64,000 bases of DNA from Undaria pinnatifida (lineage: Eukaryota > Sar > Phaeophyceae > Laminariales > Alariaceae): NCBI GenBank assembly GCA_012845835.1, contig JABAKD010000018.1:6503862-6567861 (forward strand), given 5' to 3'. This document shows positions 35,001-41,299 of this stretch, in pieces. Position 1 is the first letter of the stretch. Each line of letters opens with the position of its first letter. The translations under genes were made by a program, and so were the position numbers. The notes under the pieces were generated by a model that was given only the letters and a program-made list of their open reading frames with translations, made no database searches and was not told the origin of the DNA.

Positions 35001-36620
35001 CTGCATGCAAGAAAGTACGCATGAGGTGCGGAAGTCCGCCCCACAAGTGGTTCTTAGCACAGGCTGGTTCACGTTTAAAGCCGCAACTGTATTCCCCGGC
35101 GAATGTCCACGCCGTTTTTTCGATTCAGACCATGAAATTTTTCGCACGTCTTCTATGTGTCCTTTCGAACACCTCACCTGTCGTTTTTTTGTTTGTTTTT
35201 TGCCTGATTTTTTTGTCAGATAAGATTTTTCGGAAAATGTGCACCATCTTATAGCCCAAATATTTTCGCCGAAGGAAATATATATATATATATATAATAC
35301 TCCTGGAGGTCCGACCTCGGGATGGGCATGTAGGACACGTGTCGTAGGTGCATGGCTGGCTCACTCACGGAGACAGAAGTCACGTAGTCCGAAGAGCCAT
35401 CGGGCTGGGAAGACAAGTAGAGTAGAGTTTTGAAGTGGAGTTTCGAAGTGCGGCTGAGGGGCTTTTCCTCCCCAGCCACGTGGTGATCCCAATCATGAGA
35501 GATTGGAGACCACATACAATTTCATTATTAGTTCTCGGGGAACCAACCTGGTTCCGCCGCATCTCCTCAGATGCGTTACGGTTTCACAAACCACAAATAA
35601 TATCCCAATCAGGCTTTGATACAAGCACAAACCAACATTCGGGAGGGGCATGTAGGACACGCGTGGAAGAATTCAGGGTCTTTCTTCCAAGAACCGCGTG
35701 GGCATTTGGACTTTTGTGCGTAAAAATGAGTGAGATACGTCATTTCCTTCAAATGATTTGGATTTATCGTAGGGTCCGTTTTTTTTTGGTAGATTCTGCT
35801 TAGTGTTGAGCTCAGGCAGGTCAGATCTTCGATTTACTGCGCGAAAACTCTGCAGACATGCCTTGGAGTATGATACGTCCAACCGGATCGTGCAAAATGC
35901 AGCGTAGTAGTCTTTTTCGCCCCCGCGTGGAAACACCTGAATATTGTTTGAAATAGTTGAAGGCCTGCCACTGGTCGATACGAATTTCGCTCCTCGAGAC
36001 AGCCCGAGGCCGTAAAAAAAACAATGGCCATGCCACCCTCTAAGACTTCCCCTGGTCACGGGGGCCAGTATGACACCAAATATTTCACTCTTTGACTAGA
36101 TATTGCGAGCGACATTCGGGGGGGAGAGTTTTTTTTTTTTTTTTTTTTTCTTGAACCAGGCTGCAGGATGCAGCTCACCCTGCATGCGACTCGCCGAACA
36201 CCTCACGGCGATTCGCGCTTGCTTCACGCGATGTCTACATGCCTGGTCAGTGAAAGCCTGACGTGCTCTTTCCCGGCGTTGGAGAGATGCGAGGGTCAAT
36301 TGTTTCAAGACTACTGCTATGCATGAAATGAGCACACACACCCCCCTCCCCGTTTTATTCCTTTGGAATTCTCCATCAGGCGTCTTGTGGCCGGGAAACC
36401 GAGCAAGAAGGGCAGCACTACCGTTGCGGAGGCGATGATGGCGGCCGCGCAGAGGACAAGGGAGAGCGACGAAGCTGCTGCTGCTGCTGGTGCGTCTGGT
36501 GTTGCTGGAGAGTCCCCTGGTGGGGAGCGCAGGAGACTGTCCCTGTTCAAGCAGAGCAGCGCGGGCTCAGTCAACGGAGACCTGTTGAGCCGAGACGATC
36601 AGGATTCAGAAGATGTTTGA
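16312..36620 (+). CDS. CNNM/Mam3-type DUF21 + CBS-pair membrane protein, 11 recognised exons
   Basis: Joined exons: 16312-17197, 17576-17679, 24243-24449, 24671-24781, 26081-26164, 28284-28409, 31594-31742, 32227-32341, 33713-33853, 34247-34461, 36380-36620. They sum to 2379 nt, one open frame of 792 codons plus TGA, with matching phase at all ten introns (1,0,0,0,0,0,2,0,0,2). Order: Ala/Gly/Glu-rich N-terminus (about 1-250), DUF21 membrane domain (about 254-400) with AGLTMGLLSIEPLEM and GEIVPSAVFTG, helical linker, CBS pair (about 445-600) with YSRVLVYEGEDTRNIRGYL and GIITLEDIIEEILQ, then a low-complexity acidic-ended tail. CNNM/CBSDUF proteins sit in membranes and are linked to Mg2+ or other divalent-cation transport; that role is inferred from the family. 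No cyclic-nucleotide-binding-like domain is seen, as in the plant and fungal branches. The start codon is missing: the frame is open back to a TGA at 16222 without an ATG, so an upstream exon is expected. The only alternative is the in-frame ATG at 16804. Confidence 0.92.
17576..17679 (+). CDS. CNNM-like gene exon 2: DUF21
   Basis: The acceptor GAGACAG follows a 20-plus C run; the donor is GAG|GTGGGT. The phase-1 entry restores a Gly codon, giving GTPEEQRQAKKILPLV then a hydrophobic helix ending NSLANE. This is the second DUF21 block; plant homologues have the same GTP..R.AAKILP pattern. Confidence 0.9.
20004..20037 (+). repeat. (TGT)n microsatellite
   Basis: Eleven TGT triplets, then interrupted TGT/GCT triplets to about 20062. 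Confidence 0.85.
21681..21872. mobile_element. Decayed MITE with inverted ends
   Basis: Left GGGATCCCCCGTTAAGGCGG and right (reversed) GGGGTCCCCCGGTAAAGCGG match. The right end continues to CTACTG (CAGTAG reversed), recalling Tc1/mariner ends. AAGGCGGT words recur inside. A TA target duplication is not intact. Confidence 0.55.
22203..22274 (+). tRNA. tRNA-Met (CAT), initiator-like, copy 1
   Basis: Complete cloverleaf: acceptor TGGCATG/CATGCCA (7 of 7), D stem GCGC/GCGT, anticodon stem CGAGG/CCTCG around loop CTCATAA (anticodon CAT at 22235-22237), 5-nt variable loop, T stem CCAGG/CCTGG with loop ATCGAAA. A in place of T54 in the T loop, plus the TGGCGCAG D-arm, is typical of eukaryotic initiator tRNA. 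The usual three G:C pairs next to the anticodon and the A1:U72 pair are not present, so initiator identity is only likely. A T7 Pol III terminator follows. It lies in intron 2 of the CNNM-like gene, same strand. Confidence 0.88.
22574..22650 (+). pseudogene. tRNA-Met copy 2, decayed
   Basis: It is homologous to copy 1 over the acceptor 5' strand, D arm and anticodon arm (loop TTCATAA). The T arm carries an insertion of about 5 nt (GGGATGCAGAATCGAACCC) and the 3' acceptor strand reads CATACA, so it cannot pair fully. It is probably not functional. Confidence 0.75.
22972..23043 (+). tRNA. tRNA-Met (CAT), initiator-like, copy 3
   Basis: It differs from copy 1 mainly in the D loop (AGAGGAA). All stems are intact, with anticodon CAT and T loop ATCGAAA, followed by T-runs. 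About 25 nt of leader (CCAGCCATG..CAGCTCGC) and roughly 150 nt of trailing sequence are shared with the other copies, so the unit repeated is about 370-400 bp. Confidence 0.87.
23994..24096 (+). mobile_element. LINE 3' end fragment with poly-C tail
   Basis: It reads GTAGGAACGGTGCTCCGTTTC, GCGTGGTCAATGATCC and AAGGCAAGCAACAAATGAGTA, then C-runs. The same 3' end occurs at 27470-27562, 28178-28257, 31450-31571 and, reversed, 34533-34605. Confidence 0.75.
24150..24230 (+). mobile_element. SINE-like 3' end directly before exon 3
   Basis: CAGACTATGGCCATGCACAATAACGATG followed by C-runs matches the 3' end of the SINE-like family (ACTACGGCCATGCACAAACTG). The C tail merges into the acceptor tract at 24242. 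Confidence 0.55.
24243..24449 (+). CDS. CNNM-like gene exon 3: DUF21 core
   Basis: The acceptor GTCCCAG is preceded by about 50 nt of nearly pure C; the donor is TTG|GTGAGA, both phase 0. It encodes ALPIFLGNLVPSWLAV, a hydrophobic helix, GEIVPSAVFTG and a further pair of helices ending WPISWAL. Most family members read GEI.PQA; here Gln is Ser and the usual CSR after it is absent. Confidence 0.95.
24570..24660 (+). repeat. (CTG)n microsatellite in intron 3
   Basis: CTGCTG runs, partly degenerate, directly before exon 4. Confidence 0.75.
24671..24781 (+). CDS. CNNM-like gene exon 4: linker helix after DUF21
   Basis: The acceptor is GATGCGCAG and the preferred donor CTC|GTGAGC, phase 0. It encodes DRVLGIEGFKRYNRAEIAAL and then VEVQHELSSEDVTNL, matching the segment between DUF21 and the first CBS domain. 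A weaker donor (GAG|GTACAG at 24737) would shorten it by 15 residues. A decayed copy of its 3' end lies at 24890-24990. Confidence 0.85.
24890..24990 (+). pseudogene. Decayed duplicate of exon 4's 3' end
   Basis: AAGGTGCAACATGAGCTACC..CGGGACGTCAC.AAC.TT.CCCCCGTGAGCCCC.TTCGCCC repeats 24733-24800, including the donor, about 165 bp downstream. Confidence 0.7.
25144..25323. mobile_element. 180-bp MITE, Tc1/mariner-like
   Basis: Inverted ends CAGTAGGTGGCTCTATATAG and, reversed, CAGTAGGTGGCCCTATAGAG, flanked by TA on both sides. The whole element is nearly palindromic with CCCGCACTATAT words. CAGT ends with a TA duplication are typical of Tc1/mariner. Confidence 0.85.
25575..25968 (+). mobile_element. 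SINE-like retroposon, near full length, poly-C tail
   Basis: It runs from GTGCGGGGTGGAGAACCCTA through CACGAGGCAGTTACATAG, CGAACACCTCACGGCG and GTCCCGGCATAGTAGGGATG to GGCCATTCACAAACTGAGTA and C-runs. Other copies: 29842-29970, 30174-30290, 34875-35020, 36169-36350, 38656-38762 and 58158-58600. No coding capacity. Confidence 0.8.
26081..26164 (+). CDS. CNNM-like gene exon 5: entry to CBS1
   Basis: The acceptor GTGTCAAG follows a CT-rich tract; the donor is AAG|GTGGGG, phase 0. Its 28 residues include ADEVSIVNGVLQTAVKSVTE and AMITMDK, the conserved segment that ends with the (M)TPM/D motif before the first CBS domain. Confidence 0.93.
26935..26993 (+). mobile_element. Very short LINE 3' end with C tail
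   Basis: GGTCAAAGGGTCG..GAATGTCTAAGACAAGCAAC.TATGA then C-run; it matches the LINE 3' end. Confidence 0.55.
26996..28180 (+). repeat. Irregular array of decayed exon-6-start copies
   Basis: Seven copies (from about 26996, 27572, 27655, 27757, 27861, 27965 and 28062) share AATGCCTCC.ATTAAT, then CTGAGCCGAAACGA.AAATTGTCGGCGAATA, with the acceptor and first 45 nt of exon 6. Two sub-types partly alternate (CTGAGCCGAAACG.. and CTGTCTTAT.TAGTCAA..). Each unit ends in a C-run. Confidence 0.75.
27101..27562 (+). mobile_element. 5'-truncated LINE, 3' end and poly-C tail
   Basis: AAAGCTGAAACTGC..TTCGTGTAG..GACC opens the fragment. The frame from 27147 has MCRCGTTIESRAHVVGQCEI, the C.C...H...C zinc-knuckle-like end of many RT proteins, then EEGMRKLDVWDMEEFGRLE and a break at 27356. 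It ends with AGGCAAGCAACAAATGAGTA and C14. Confidence 0.8.
28178..28257 (+). mobile_element. Very short LINE 3' end just upstream of exon 6
   Basis: CGTTTCGAATGGATGCGAGGTCCATG..AAGGCCAGCAACAAATGAATGAGTA plus C-run; the tail ends about 27 nt before acceptor 28283. Confidence 0.75.
28284..28409 (+). CDS. CNNM-like gene exon 6: CBS1
   Basis: The acceptor is GTTAATAG and the donor CAG|GTATGG, both phase 0. Its 42 residues begin VFCLSRSEKLSANTM and continue ADIMAAGYSRVLVYEGE and NIRGYLQ, a clean CBS1 match (VF.L....L...T...I...G.SR.PVY). The acceptor and first 45 nt resemble about seven decayed repeats in the intron just upstream (see array 26996-28180). Confidence 0.93.
28950..29505. repeat. Inverted repeat with protein-level similarity between arms
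   Basis: The left arm (plus, 28980-29129) and right arm (minus, 29336-29500) share ACAACGGCAGCTTGCGCTGC and AGGGACAGCT.. blocks. Translated, TTAACAAVVVTVAAGRDS resembles TTAACAAGVVTKTTDRDS. Between them is a second inverted pair (CATCCACCGGAGGATTAAAA and its reverse). Family unknown. Confidence 0.6.
29842..29970 (+). mobile_element. SINE-like copy, 3' part
   Basis: CTGGTGCGAGCAGTGCCTGCC..TTCTCCGTCCCGGCAATG..GATGCGAGGGTCTATGG, then CATGCATGATATGAATG and a C-run. Confidence 0.7.
29985..30160 (+). pseudogene. Two decayed copies of the exon 7 start
   Basis: ACGCCTTCCCTGGTGAAGCTGATGGTTCTCC (29991) and ACGCCTTCCAGGTTGATGAAGCCGACCGTTCTCGAC (30086) match ACGCCTTCCCAGGTGAAGAAGCTGATCGTTCTTGAC at exon 7 (31583). 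Similarity extends about 60 nt into the exon. Both carry disabling changes. Confidence 0.72.
30174..30290 (+). mobile_element. SINE-like copy, 3' part
   Basis: GGTTGGTGAAAACGCTACGTG to CATGCACAAACTACAAACTGAGTA and a CT/C tail. An (AGT)n run follows at 30310-30330. Confidence 0.72.
30337..31571 (+). mobile_element. 5'-truncated LINE with decayed reverse-transcriptase C-terminus
   Basis: Frames broken by stops and shifts still read DLPIVDQNTYFDVESAKDCS, then YPLETSGDVRKLKWQYEVGN and MPEKRLPAIADRDIWEKITK, GRLESSEETIAILGDRWWPK. This is the post-RT region of a non-LTR element. The 3' end is GTAGGAACGGTGCTCCG..AAGGCAAGCAACAAATAAG and C14. The tail stops 20 nt before the exon 7 acceptor. Confidence 0.82.
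31594..31742 (+). CDS. CNNM-like gene exon 7: CBS1/CBS2
   Basis: The acceptor is GCCTTCCCAG and the donor CAG|GTGTGT, phase 2. It encodes VKKLIVLDPDDERDISTLML, RIPVVVSPNKSLLDLLNTFQ and TGRSHLALV, the stretch joining CBS1 to CBS2. A LINE 3' end with a poly-C tail stops 20 nt before the acceptor. Confidence 0.95.
32227..32341 (+). CDS. CNNM-like gene exon 8: CBS2 end
   Basis: The acceptor is ATGACAAG and the donor GAG|GTGCGA (weak). Entry at phase 2 completes a Ser codon. It encodes HSPAITLESLKHGVRLEG and the Bateman-domain signature VGIITLEDIIEEILQE. A minisatellite follows immediately in the intron. Confidence 0.92.
32375..32700 (+). repeat. Minisatellite TCTATAGTGCCGGTTTCC
   Basis: About 18 imperfect units of 17-18 bp, starting 30 bp after the exon 8 donor. 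A similar word occurs at 26430-26560 and 33000-33100. Confidence 0.85.
33499..33607 (+). repeat. (TTCTTG)n microsatellite
   Basis: About 17 TTCTTG units, one interrupted, in intron 8. They extend the pyrimidine-rich region before exon 9. Confidence 0.9.
33713..33853 (+). CDS. CNNM-like gene exon 9: post-CBS helix
   Basis: The acceptor CACCAACAG follows about 200 nt of TTCTTG repeats that serve as pyrimidine tract; the donor is ACG|GTGGGC, phase 0. It encodes EIMDESDRL then a basic helical segment with RFTRMRQQRHIMSRY. The E-EI join completes the family's QEEI.DE motif. Confidence 0.9.
34247..34461 (+). CDS. CNNM-like gene exon 10: low-complexity tail
   Basis: The acceptor GCCCCCAG ends an approximately 140-nt C-rich tract. 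The frame is open for 71 codons, Ser/Gly/Pro-rich (NPRLLQLSSGGSTSG, LLSNSSRPVSGSH). The donor is inferred as the GC type (CACAG|GCGAGT), because it gives phase 2, matching exon 11. If GC is not used, reading could run to a GTGGGT near 34507, but that would not join exon 11 in frame. Confidence 0.75.
34533..34605 (-). mobile_element. Reversed LINE 3' end just after exon 10
   Basis: GGGGGTACTCA..GTTGCTTCCC...GGTCATTGACCACG is the reverse of CGTGGTCAATGACC..AAGCAAC..TGAGTACCCCC. It starts about 70 nt after the exon 10 donor. Confidence 0.7.
34645..34745 (+). pseudogene. Decayed duplicate of exon 10's 3' end
   Basis: TTTCCTGTCGAACTCACGACCCC..TTTGGCTCACACGG and then ACACAGGCGAGTC repeat exon 10's CTCCTGTCGAACTCCTCGCGCCC..CTGGCTCACACAGGCGAGTC, including the GC-type donor. 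The copies lie on either side of the reversed LINE 3' end. Confidence 0.7.
34875..35020 (+). mobile_element. SINE-like copy, 5' half
   Basis: GCGTAGTGTGCGTGTGGTAATGCACCTACGAGGCAGTTACATAG and GCTGTCTCTGGAAGTGGCCACGCCAGAAA match the first half of the family; it ends near 35060. Confidence 0.72.
36169..36350 (+). mobile_element. SINE-like copy, 3' part, before exon 11
   Basis: TGCAGCTCACCCTGCATGCGACTCG, CGAACACCTCACGGCG, GATGCGAGGGTCAATTG and GCTATGCATGAAATGAGCACAC, then C-run; the tail ends about 27 nt before the acceptor. Confidence 0.72.
36380..36620 (+). CDS. CNNM-like gene exon 11: C-terminus and stop
   Basis: The acceptor is CTCCATCAG, entered at phase 2. It encodes RLVAGKPSKKGSTTVAE, an Ala/Glu-rich stretch, GGERRRLSLFKQSS and an acidic end DQDSEDV before TGA at 36618. 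Decayed copies of its last 60-70 nt lie at 37130-37205 and 37515-37597. Confidence 0.85.
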
Positions 36621-36789
36621 CCCTTTTTCTCGCTACTGAAAAACGTGTCCCACTCTGTCCCACTCTATTTTCAAGTAGTTTTTCGCCGAAAACGTGTGTG
36701 CTAAAACTTGCCGGCTTTACAGCTGAACACCCGTTTTTGGTACAAAGTTACTTGCAATAAGTATAGGGAGGTGTTTTAGGGCTCTAAAG

Positions 36790-38960
36790 GGGTTAAGGAT
36801 TGGATTGGTCGCCTCTTGTGAGTTGGAGTTCGATTTTGTGTACGGGGGGCGGGAGGCGGGGGCGGGGAGCGGGGAGATGGTCAGGGTTCAGAAGGCGTGT
36901 TGGGGTTTGATTGACGGTCTCTCGTGATGGAGAGATCGATTTGCTGTGCGGGGGGTGGGGAGCGGGAGACGATCAGGATTCCGAAGGTGTCTACAGGTAG
37001 GCATTTTTTTCTTTCTTTGTTTCTTATGATGGGGAGTTCAGGTGTTATTGGTATTCGGGGGAAAGGGGTGTCCCCCCTGAGGGGTGGGCCCCCGGGGTCC
37101 CCGGTGGGGTCCGCAAAAGGCCGCCTTTTGTGCAAGCAGAGCAGTACCGTTTCCGTTTGACGGGAAAGTTTTGGACCGAGCCGATCAGCATTTAGAAGGT
37201 GTTTTAAGCGTGGATTGGAAATTCTACCATATTTTGTTCTCTTGGAACACGCCTAATTATGCCGATTCTTTGGCTGGCGTGGCTGATGTAAACCTAGCGT
37301 TGATCGTCTCTTGTGATGGAGAGTGGCAGTTTTTGGTATGCGGAGGGCGGGGAGCGGACAGGTGATTATGGGATTTCGAAGGTGAATCGGAGTTTGATTG
37401 ATTTGTCTATTGTGATCGGGGCGTTCGTTTTATTTTGTGTGCAAGGGTGGGTGGATGGGGATCCTGGGAGTGTTCCCCCGGGGTGTCCCATGGTTGGGAG
37501 CTCCCCCATAAGGATGCTCCCGTTTAAGCAGAGCAGTACCGATTGCATTGACGGAGATGTGTCGGGTGGAGGCGATGAGGATTTAGAAGATGTTTGAATT
37601 TGTTGCTCCTACGAAGGCGACCGCACGTTAATTTCAAGTAGTTTGTCCTCAACACGTGGGTACAAATTCGAAGGGGATAGGGAGGGTTGGATTGATTGCC
37701 TTTTTTGATGAGGAGTTCGATTGTTTTTTGGGTGGGTGTGTGGGGGGGGAAGGGAACTCTAGGGGAGGAGGGCGGGGGGGGGGGAGGTTGTGCCGGTTGC
37801 TTTGTGATATGTCGGAGCTCGATCATGTCTGCGAGTGGGGGGCGGGGAGGGGGGATTTTTTTGCTTTGTTTTTGATTGGGGTTGCTTTACGTGAGGAGCT
37901 GGAGTAATTGTGCGGGATGAACGGGTGTGGAGGGAGATTTGCAGTCGAATTGCTGCTAGATGGCATTGCAAGTAGGCGTTCGAGAGGCGGGGGCGGAGAG
38001 GGGCCTATCTTGTGAGACGCTTTATGATGGGAGTTCGGTTGAACGTGCGGGATAGGAGGATCAGGGGGGGATTTTTTGTAATCGATGTTCTCTGTGATGG
38101 GCGAAGAGGCTGTGGTTGAATGTACGAGGTGCACGGGCGGCATGGGAGGTTTACAATCGAGGCGCGTGCCATGATAGAGGTTAAATGGTATACCGCTTTT
38201 TGGCTACTTTGTTTTGTGAATGACGGGGCTCCTTAACCCACCTTAAGCCATAATAGCCCGAATGTCTTCCTTATTTGGCAATATGACGGTTTTGTTATAT
38301 TTCTACTCCGTGAATGAATCAGGTTGCACTTCTAGTTTACTCTATTAACAATTCAGTTTTTCGGGTGAGGTGTAGAGCTCCTCGCATACGTCAGGTCAAG
38401 AGCCTCGGCAGACACACGCGGTTCACCTGTACCGTAGCAGGTGTGCATAGTCTCGAATTGATCTGTGATGGGAGTTTGACTGTGTGTGCGGGGGAAAGAG
38501 GGGGGGGGGGGAGGGGGCGGCAGAGGTGTTTGGAGTCTGTTGCCCTGTGGTGTACGCTCTGTTGGCTGGAGTCCCCGAGCGGGACGACCCGTGTTAGCAG
38601 ATTTGGGCTTGGCGTTGGTCCTTCTTGTCACCATTGATGGGAGTTGGGGGGGGGGGGTGTACTCATGCCTTTTGGCATGATTGTAATGGGAAGATCATAG
38701 GCCCTCGCATACCTACAATGCCAACAGGATCGAACACGTCGACATTTCGCCGACCAGGGAGAAACTGCTTGCTAGTTTCGAAGTTCATGAATTTCCTCTG
38801 AACGTAGCTTGGCTGTGGGTGGGGGGGAGGTTATCAAACGAATTTACCCGTGATGGGAGTTCGATTGGATTGGCGGGGCGGGCACGGGGGGTTTTGAAAC
38901 GAACTGCTCTGTGAAAGAAGTTCGGCTAGTCTAGCGGGGGCGGGATGGGTGGGGGCGACT
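36790..38960 (+). repeat. Degenerate G-rich array with copies of the last exon's end
   Basis: About ten copies of a TTGTGATGGGAGTTCGATTGTGTGCGGGG-like block are spaced 60-250 bp, each followed by a G-run. Copies of the exon 11 terminus (AAGCAGAGCAGTACCG...GAGGATTTAGAAGATGTTT) lie at 37130-37205 and 37515-37597; shorter ones at 36880 and 36965. No working gene is seen here. Confidence 0.65.
38656..38762 (-). mobile_element. SINE-like 3' end, minus orientation
   Basis: GGGTGTACTCATGCC..AAGATCATAGGCCCTCGCATACCTAC..GATCGAACACGTCGACATTTCGCCGACCAGG is the family 3' part reversed. Confidence 0.6.
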
Positions 38961-39690
38961 CCTTCTACGTCAACTTTTCGCTGTGCTTGATAATGTTATT
39001 GCTAAGTACACTACGTATCAGTGGCGCGGGGCTGTTCATTTCCGTGCTTGTTTGTCTCGCCTGCCCCCCAACAGCCCCCCCGACTTGATTGGGCAATGAA
39101 ATACATATCGTCTCCTTAACAAAAACAAAAGCGAATCGTTGCATATTTCACCCCCTATGTAACCGTCTTTTTTCTCGAGCCTACGGTCTACAAAAACATT
39201 GTCTTTGACCCCATGAGAACTGCCCCCCCGATTTCGAGCCGCTGCTTGGAATTACTGTAGTTTTTCTTTTTTCGCCCAGTGAGTGGTGAAGAGGGTTCAT
39301 GAGAGGTCTATCTTTTCCAAGCCTCCTGCAGTCAGTAGAACGGTGGACAAACTGACCTACACCGTTCTCTTTTTGGCATCAGCTTTTGTTTGTGTGTACC
39401 TCCTTGTGCCTGCCATGCCTGTCAACACTGCCAGGGCAAGCAACGCGTGCTACGAGATACCATGTAGGGGTGCAGGTTGGTTTAAGTTTTGAACGGGAGT
39501 GGTATAGAGAAAACCTAACCAGCGACATTTGTACGAAATCGTGGCAGAAATGGGCAAAAAACTGCGACAGTTCGTGCAAAACCGCACCGGATATCAGCAA
39601 AAGCAGGGACGAACAAAGGCATCAATTCGTACCATACCCATCGAAGGAAGCCAAATATTGCAAACTTCGCCCTGTTTTATTCCTGGAGTT

Positions 39691-40292
39691 GGTACGAAAT
39701 GGTGTTATTGCGATAAGATGGCTGCAAACTCGTCCCGAAAAATGACTGATTTATTCGGACATTTTATCAGTCATTATAACCGACGCCACGTGCATGCTAC
39801 GGTATGACAGAGGTGCACTACCTTGTCGCTGTGAGGCTCGTTACTCGTGGATGTCCATAATAGCTCCCCCCAAAAGTGATTTGTTTACCTTGATCAAAAA
39901 GCTACGGTATCATTGTATTAATAGTACCACACATACCCCGTGTTTTCGTATCGGGTCCGAGCCTCTCACGCGAGTGACTCTGTAGTACCTTTGGTACGAA
40001 ATGGTGTTATTGCGATAAGATGGCTGCAAACTCGTCCCGAAAAATGACTGATTTATTCGGACATTTTATCAGTCATTATAACCGACGCCACGTGCATGCT
40101 ACGGTATGACAGAGGTGCACTACCTTGTCGCTGTGAGGCTCGTTACTCGTGGATGTCCATAATAGCTCCCCCCAAAAGTGATTTGTTTACCTTGATCAAA
40201 AAGCTACGGTATCATTGTATTAATAGTACCACACATACCCCGTGTTTTCGTATCGGGTCCGAGCCTCTCACGCGAGTGACTCTGTAGTACCT
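39691..40292 (+). repeat. Apparently identical 302-bp tandem duplication
   Basis: The block from GGTACGAAATGGTGTTATTG starts at 39691 and again at 39993. I see no difference between the copies through TGTAGTACCT, so the event is very recent or an assembly artefact. Confidence 0.93.
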
Positions 40293-40324
40293 CTCTGACA
40301 AAATACACGTTCGGCGATATTTGG

Positions 40325-40600
40325 CGCAACGTAGGTAATAACCGATTCATCCCCCCCCCTTCCTTCCCCCAACGCCCCCCCCCACCAACACCCCCTCCTT
40401 CCCCATCACCTGCACGATCGCCTAGACCTAGCACTACGCGTACAGAAAGCCCCTACATATATGTGACCTAAACCCGTTAACCCCCCCCCGCCCCCCCCCC
40501 CCTCACAAACCCCCCCTTACCCCCCCCCCCCGTTTTTTTTTTTCCCGCCCCCTCTTGCTCAAACGCTCTACCTAATAATATCGAACTATATTTATAATAT
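40325..40600 (-). repeat. G-tract dispersed repeat, short copy
   Basis: CGATCGCCTAGACCTAGCAC.ACGCGTA, ATGTGACCTAAACC and long C-runs, then CTTGCTCAAACGC.C match the family in reverse. Confidence 0.6.
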
Positions 40601-40624
40601 ATACATGCACAATAATTTGTTTTG

Positions 40625-40760
40625 CAGTCCACTAGCCAGGTGATCCACCAGGCATTTTACATTTTATGATCCACTAGCGAGGTGATCCATTATTATTATT
40701 ACATGTAGCCATTTTTCCAAATGTGATCCGATAAACACGGTGATCCACTAACGCACTACA
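40625..40760 (+). repeat. GTGATCCACTAG-type short repeats
   Basis: CCACTAGCCAGGTGATCCA, CCACTAGCGAGGTGATCCA and ACACGGTGATCCACTA recur in 130 bp. Confidence 0.55.
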
Positions 40761-41029
40761 CCGGTACCTATCGGTACGAGTGAGAGGTGGCACATACATG
40801 CCTGTGTGCTATATATACATAATATTTTTGCCTTGGGCGTGCCTATCGCGCTCGGTAAGGCGATGTCCGTGGCTGCTCTTCTCAGTACTGTGTGGGTTGT
40901 CGTGTGCGAGTTCGGTACAGGCGAGGCCGCTCGCTCGGGCTGAACGGCATGCAGCCTCGACGCGTGCTACGATAGTAGCAGCAGCAGTTTTCGCCTGAAA
41001 CGGCTTCTTCTGAGGGGCGGGGCTCCTAA

Positions 41030-41292
41030 ACCCAAAATCGTCGGAAATACGCCATTTTGGGCCCCCTTACCCAAAATCGTCGGAAATACGCTATTTTGGG
41101 CCCCCTTACCCAAAATCGTCGGAAATACGCCATTTTGGGCCCCCTTACCCAAAATCGTCGGAAATACGCTATTTTGGGCCCCCTTACCCAAAATCGTCGG
41201 AAATACGCTATTTTGGGCCCCCTTACCCAAAATCGTCGGAAATACGCTATTTTGGGCCCCCTTACCCAAAATCGTCGGAAATACGCCATTTT
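41030..41292 (+). repeat. 39-bp tandem repeat of hairpin units, nearly seven copies
   Basis: The unit is CCCAAAATCGTCGGAAATAC plus GC[CT]ATTTTGGGCCCCCTTA. Each unit has inverted arms CCCAAAAT/ATTTTGGG around a 15-nt loop. Long open frames on both strands are by-products. Related single copies occur at 59010-59040 (CACAAAATCGTCGAAAATGG). Confidence 0.93.
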
Positions 41293-41299
41293 TTTTGGT

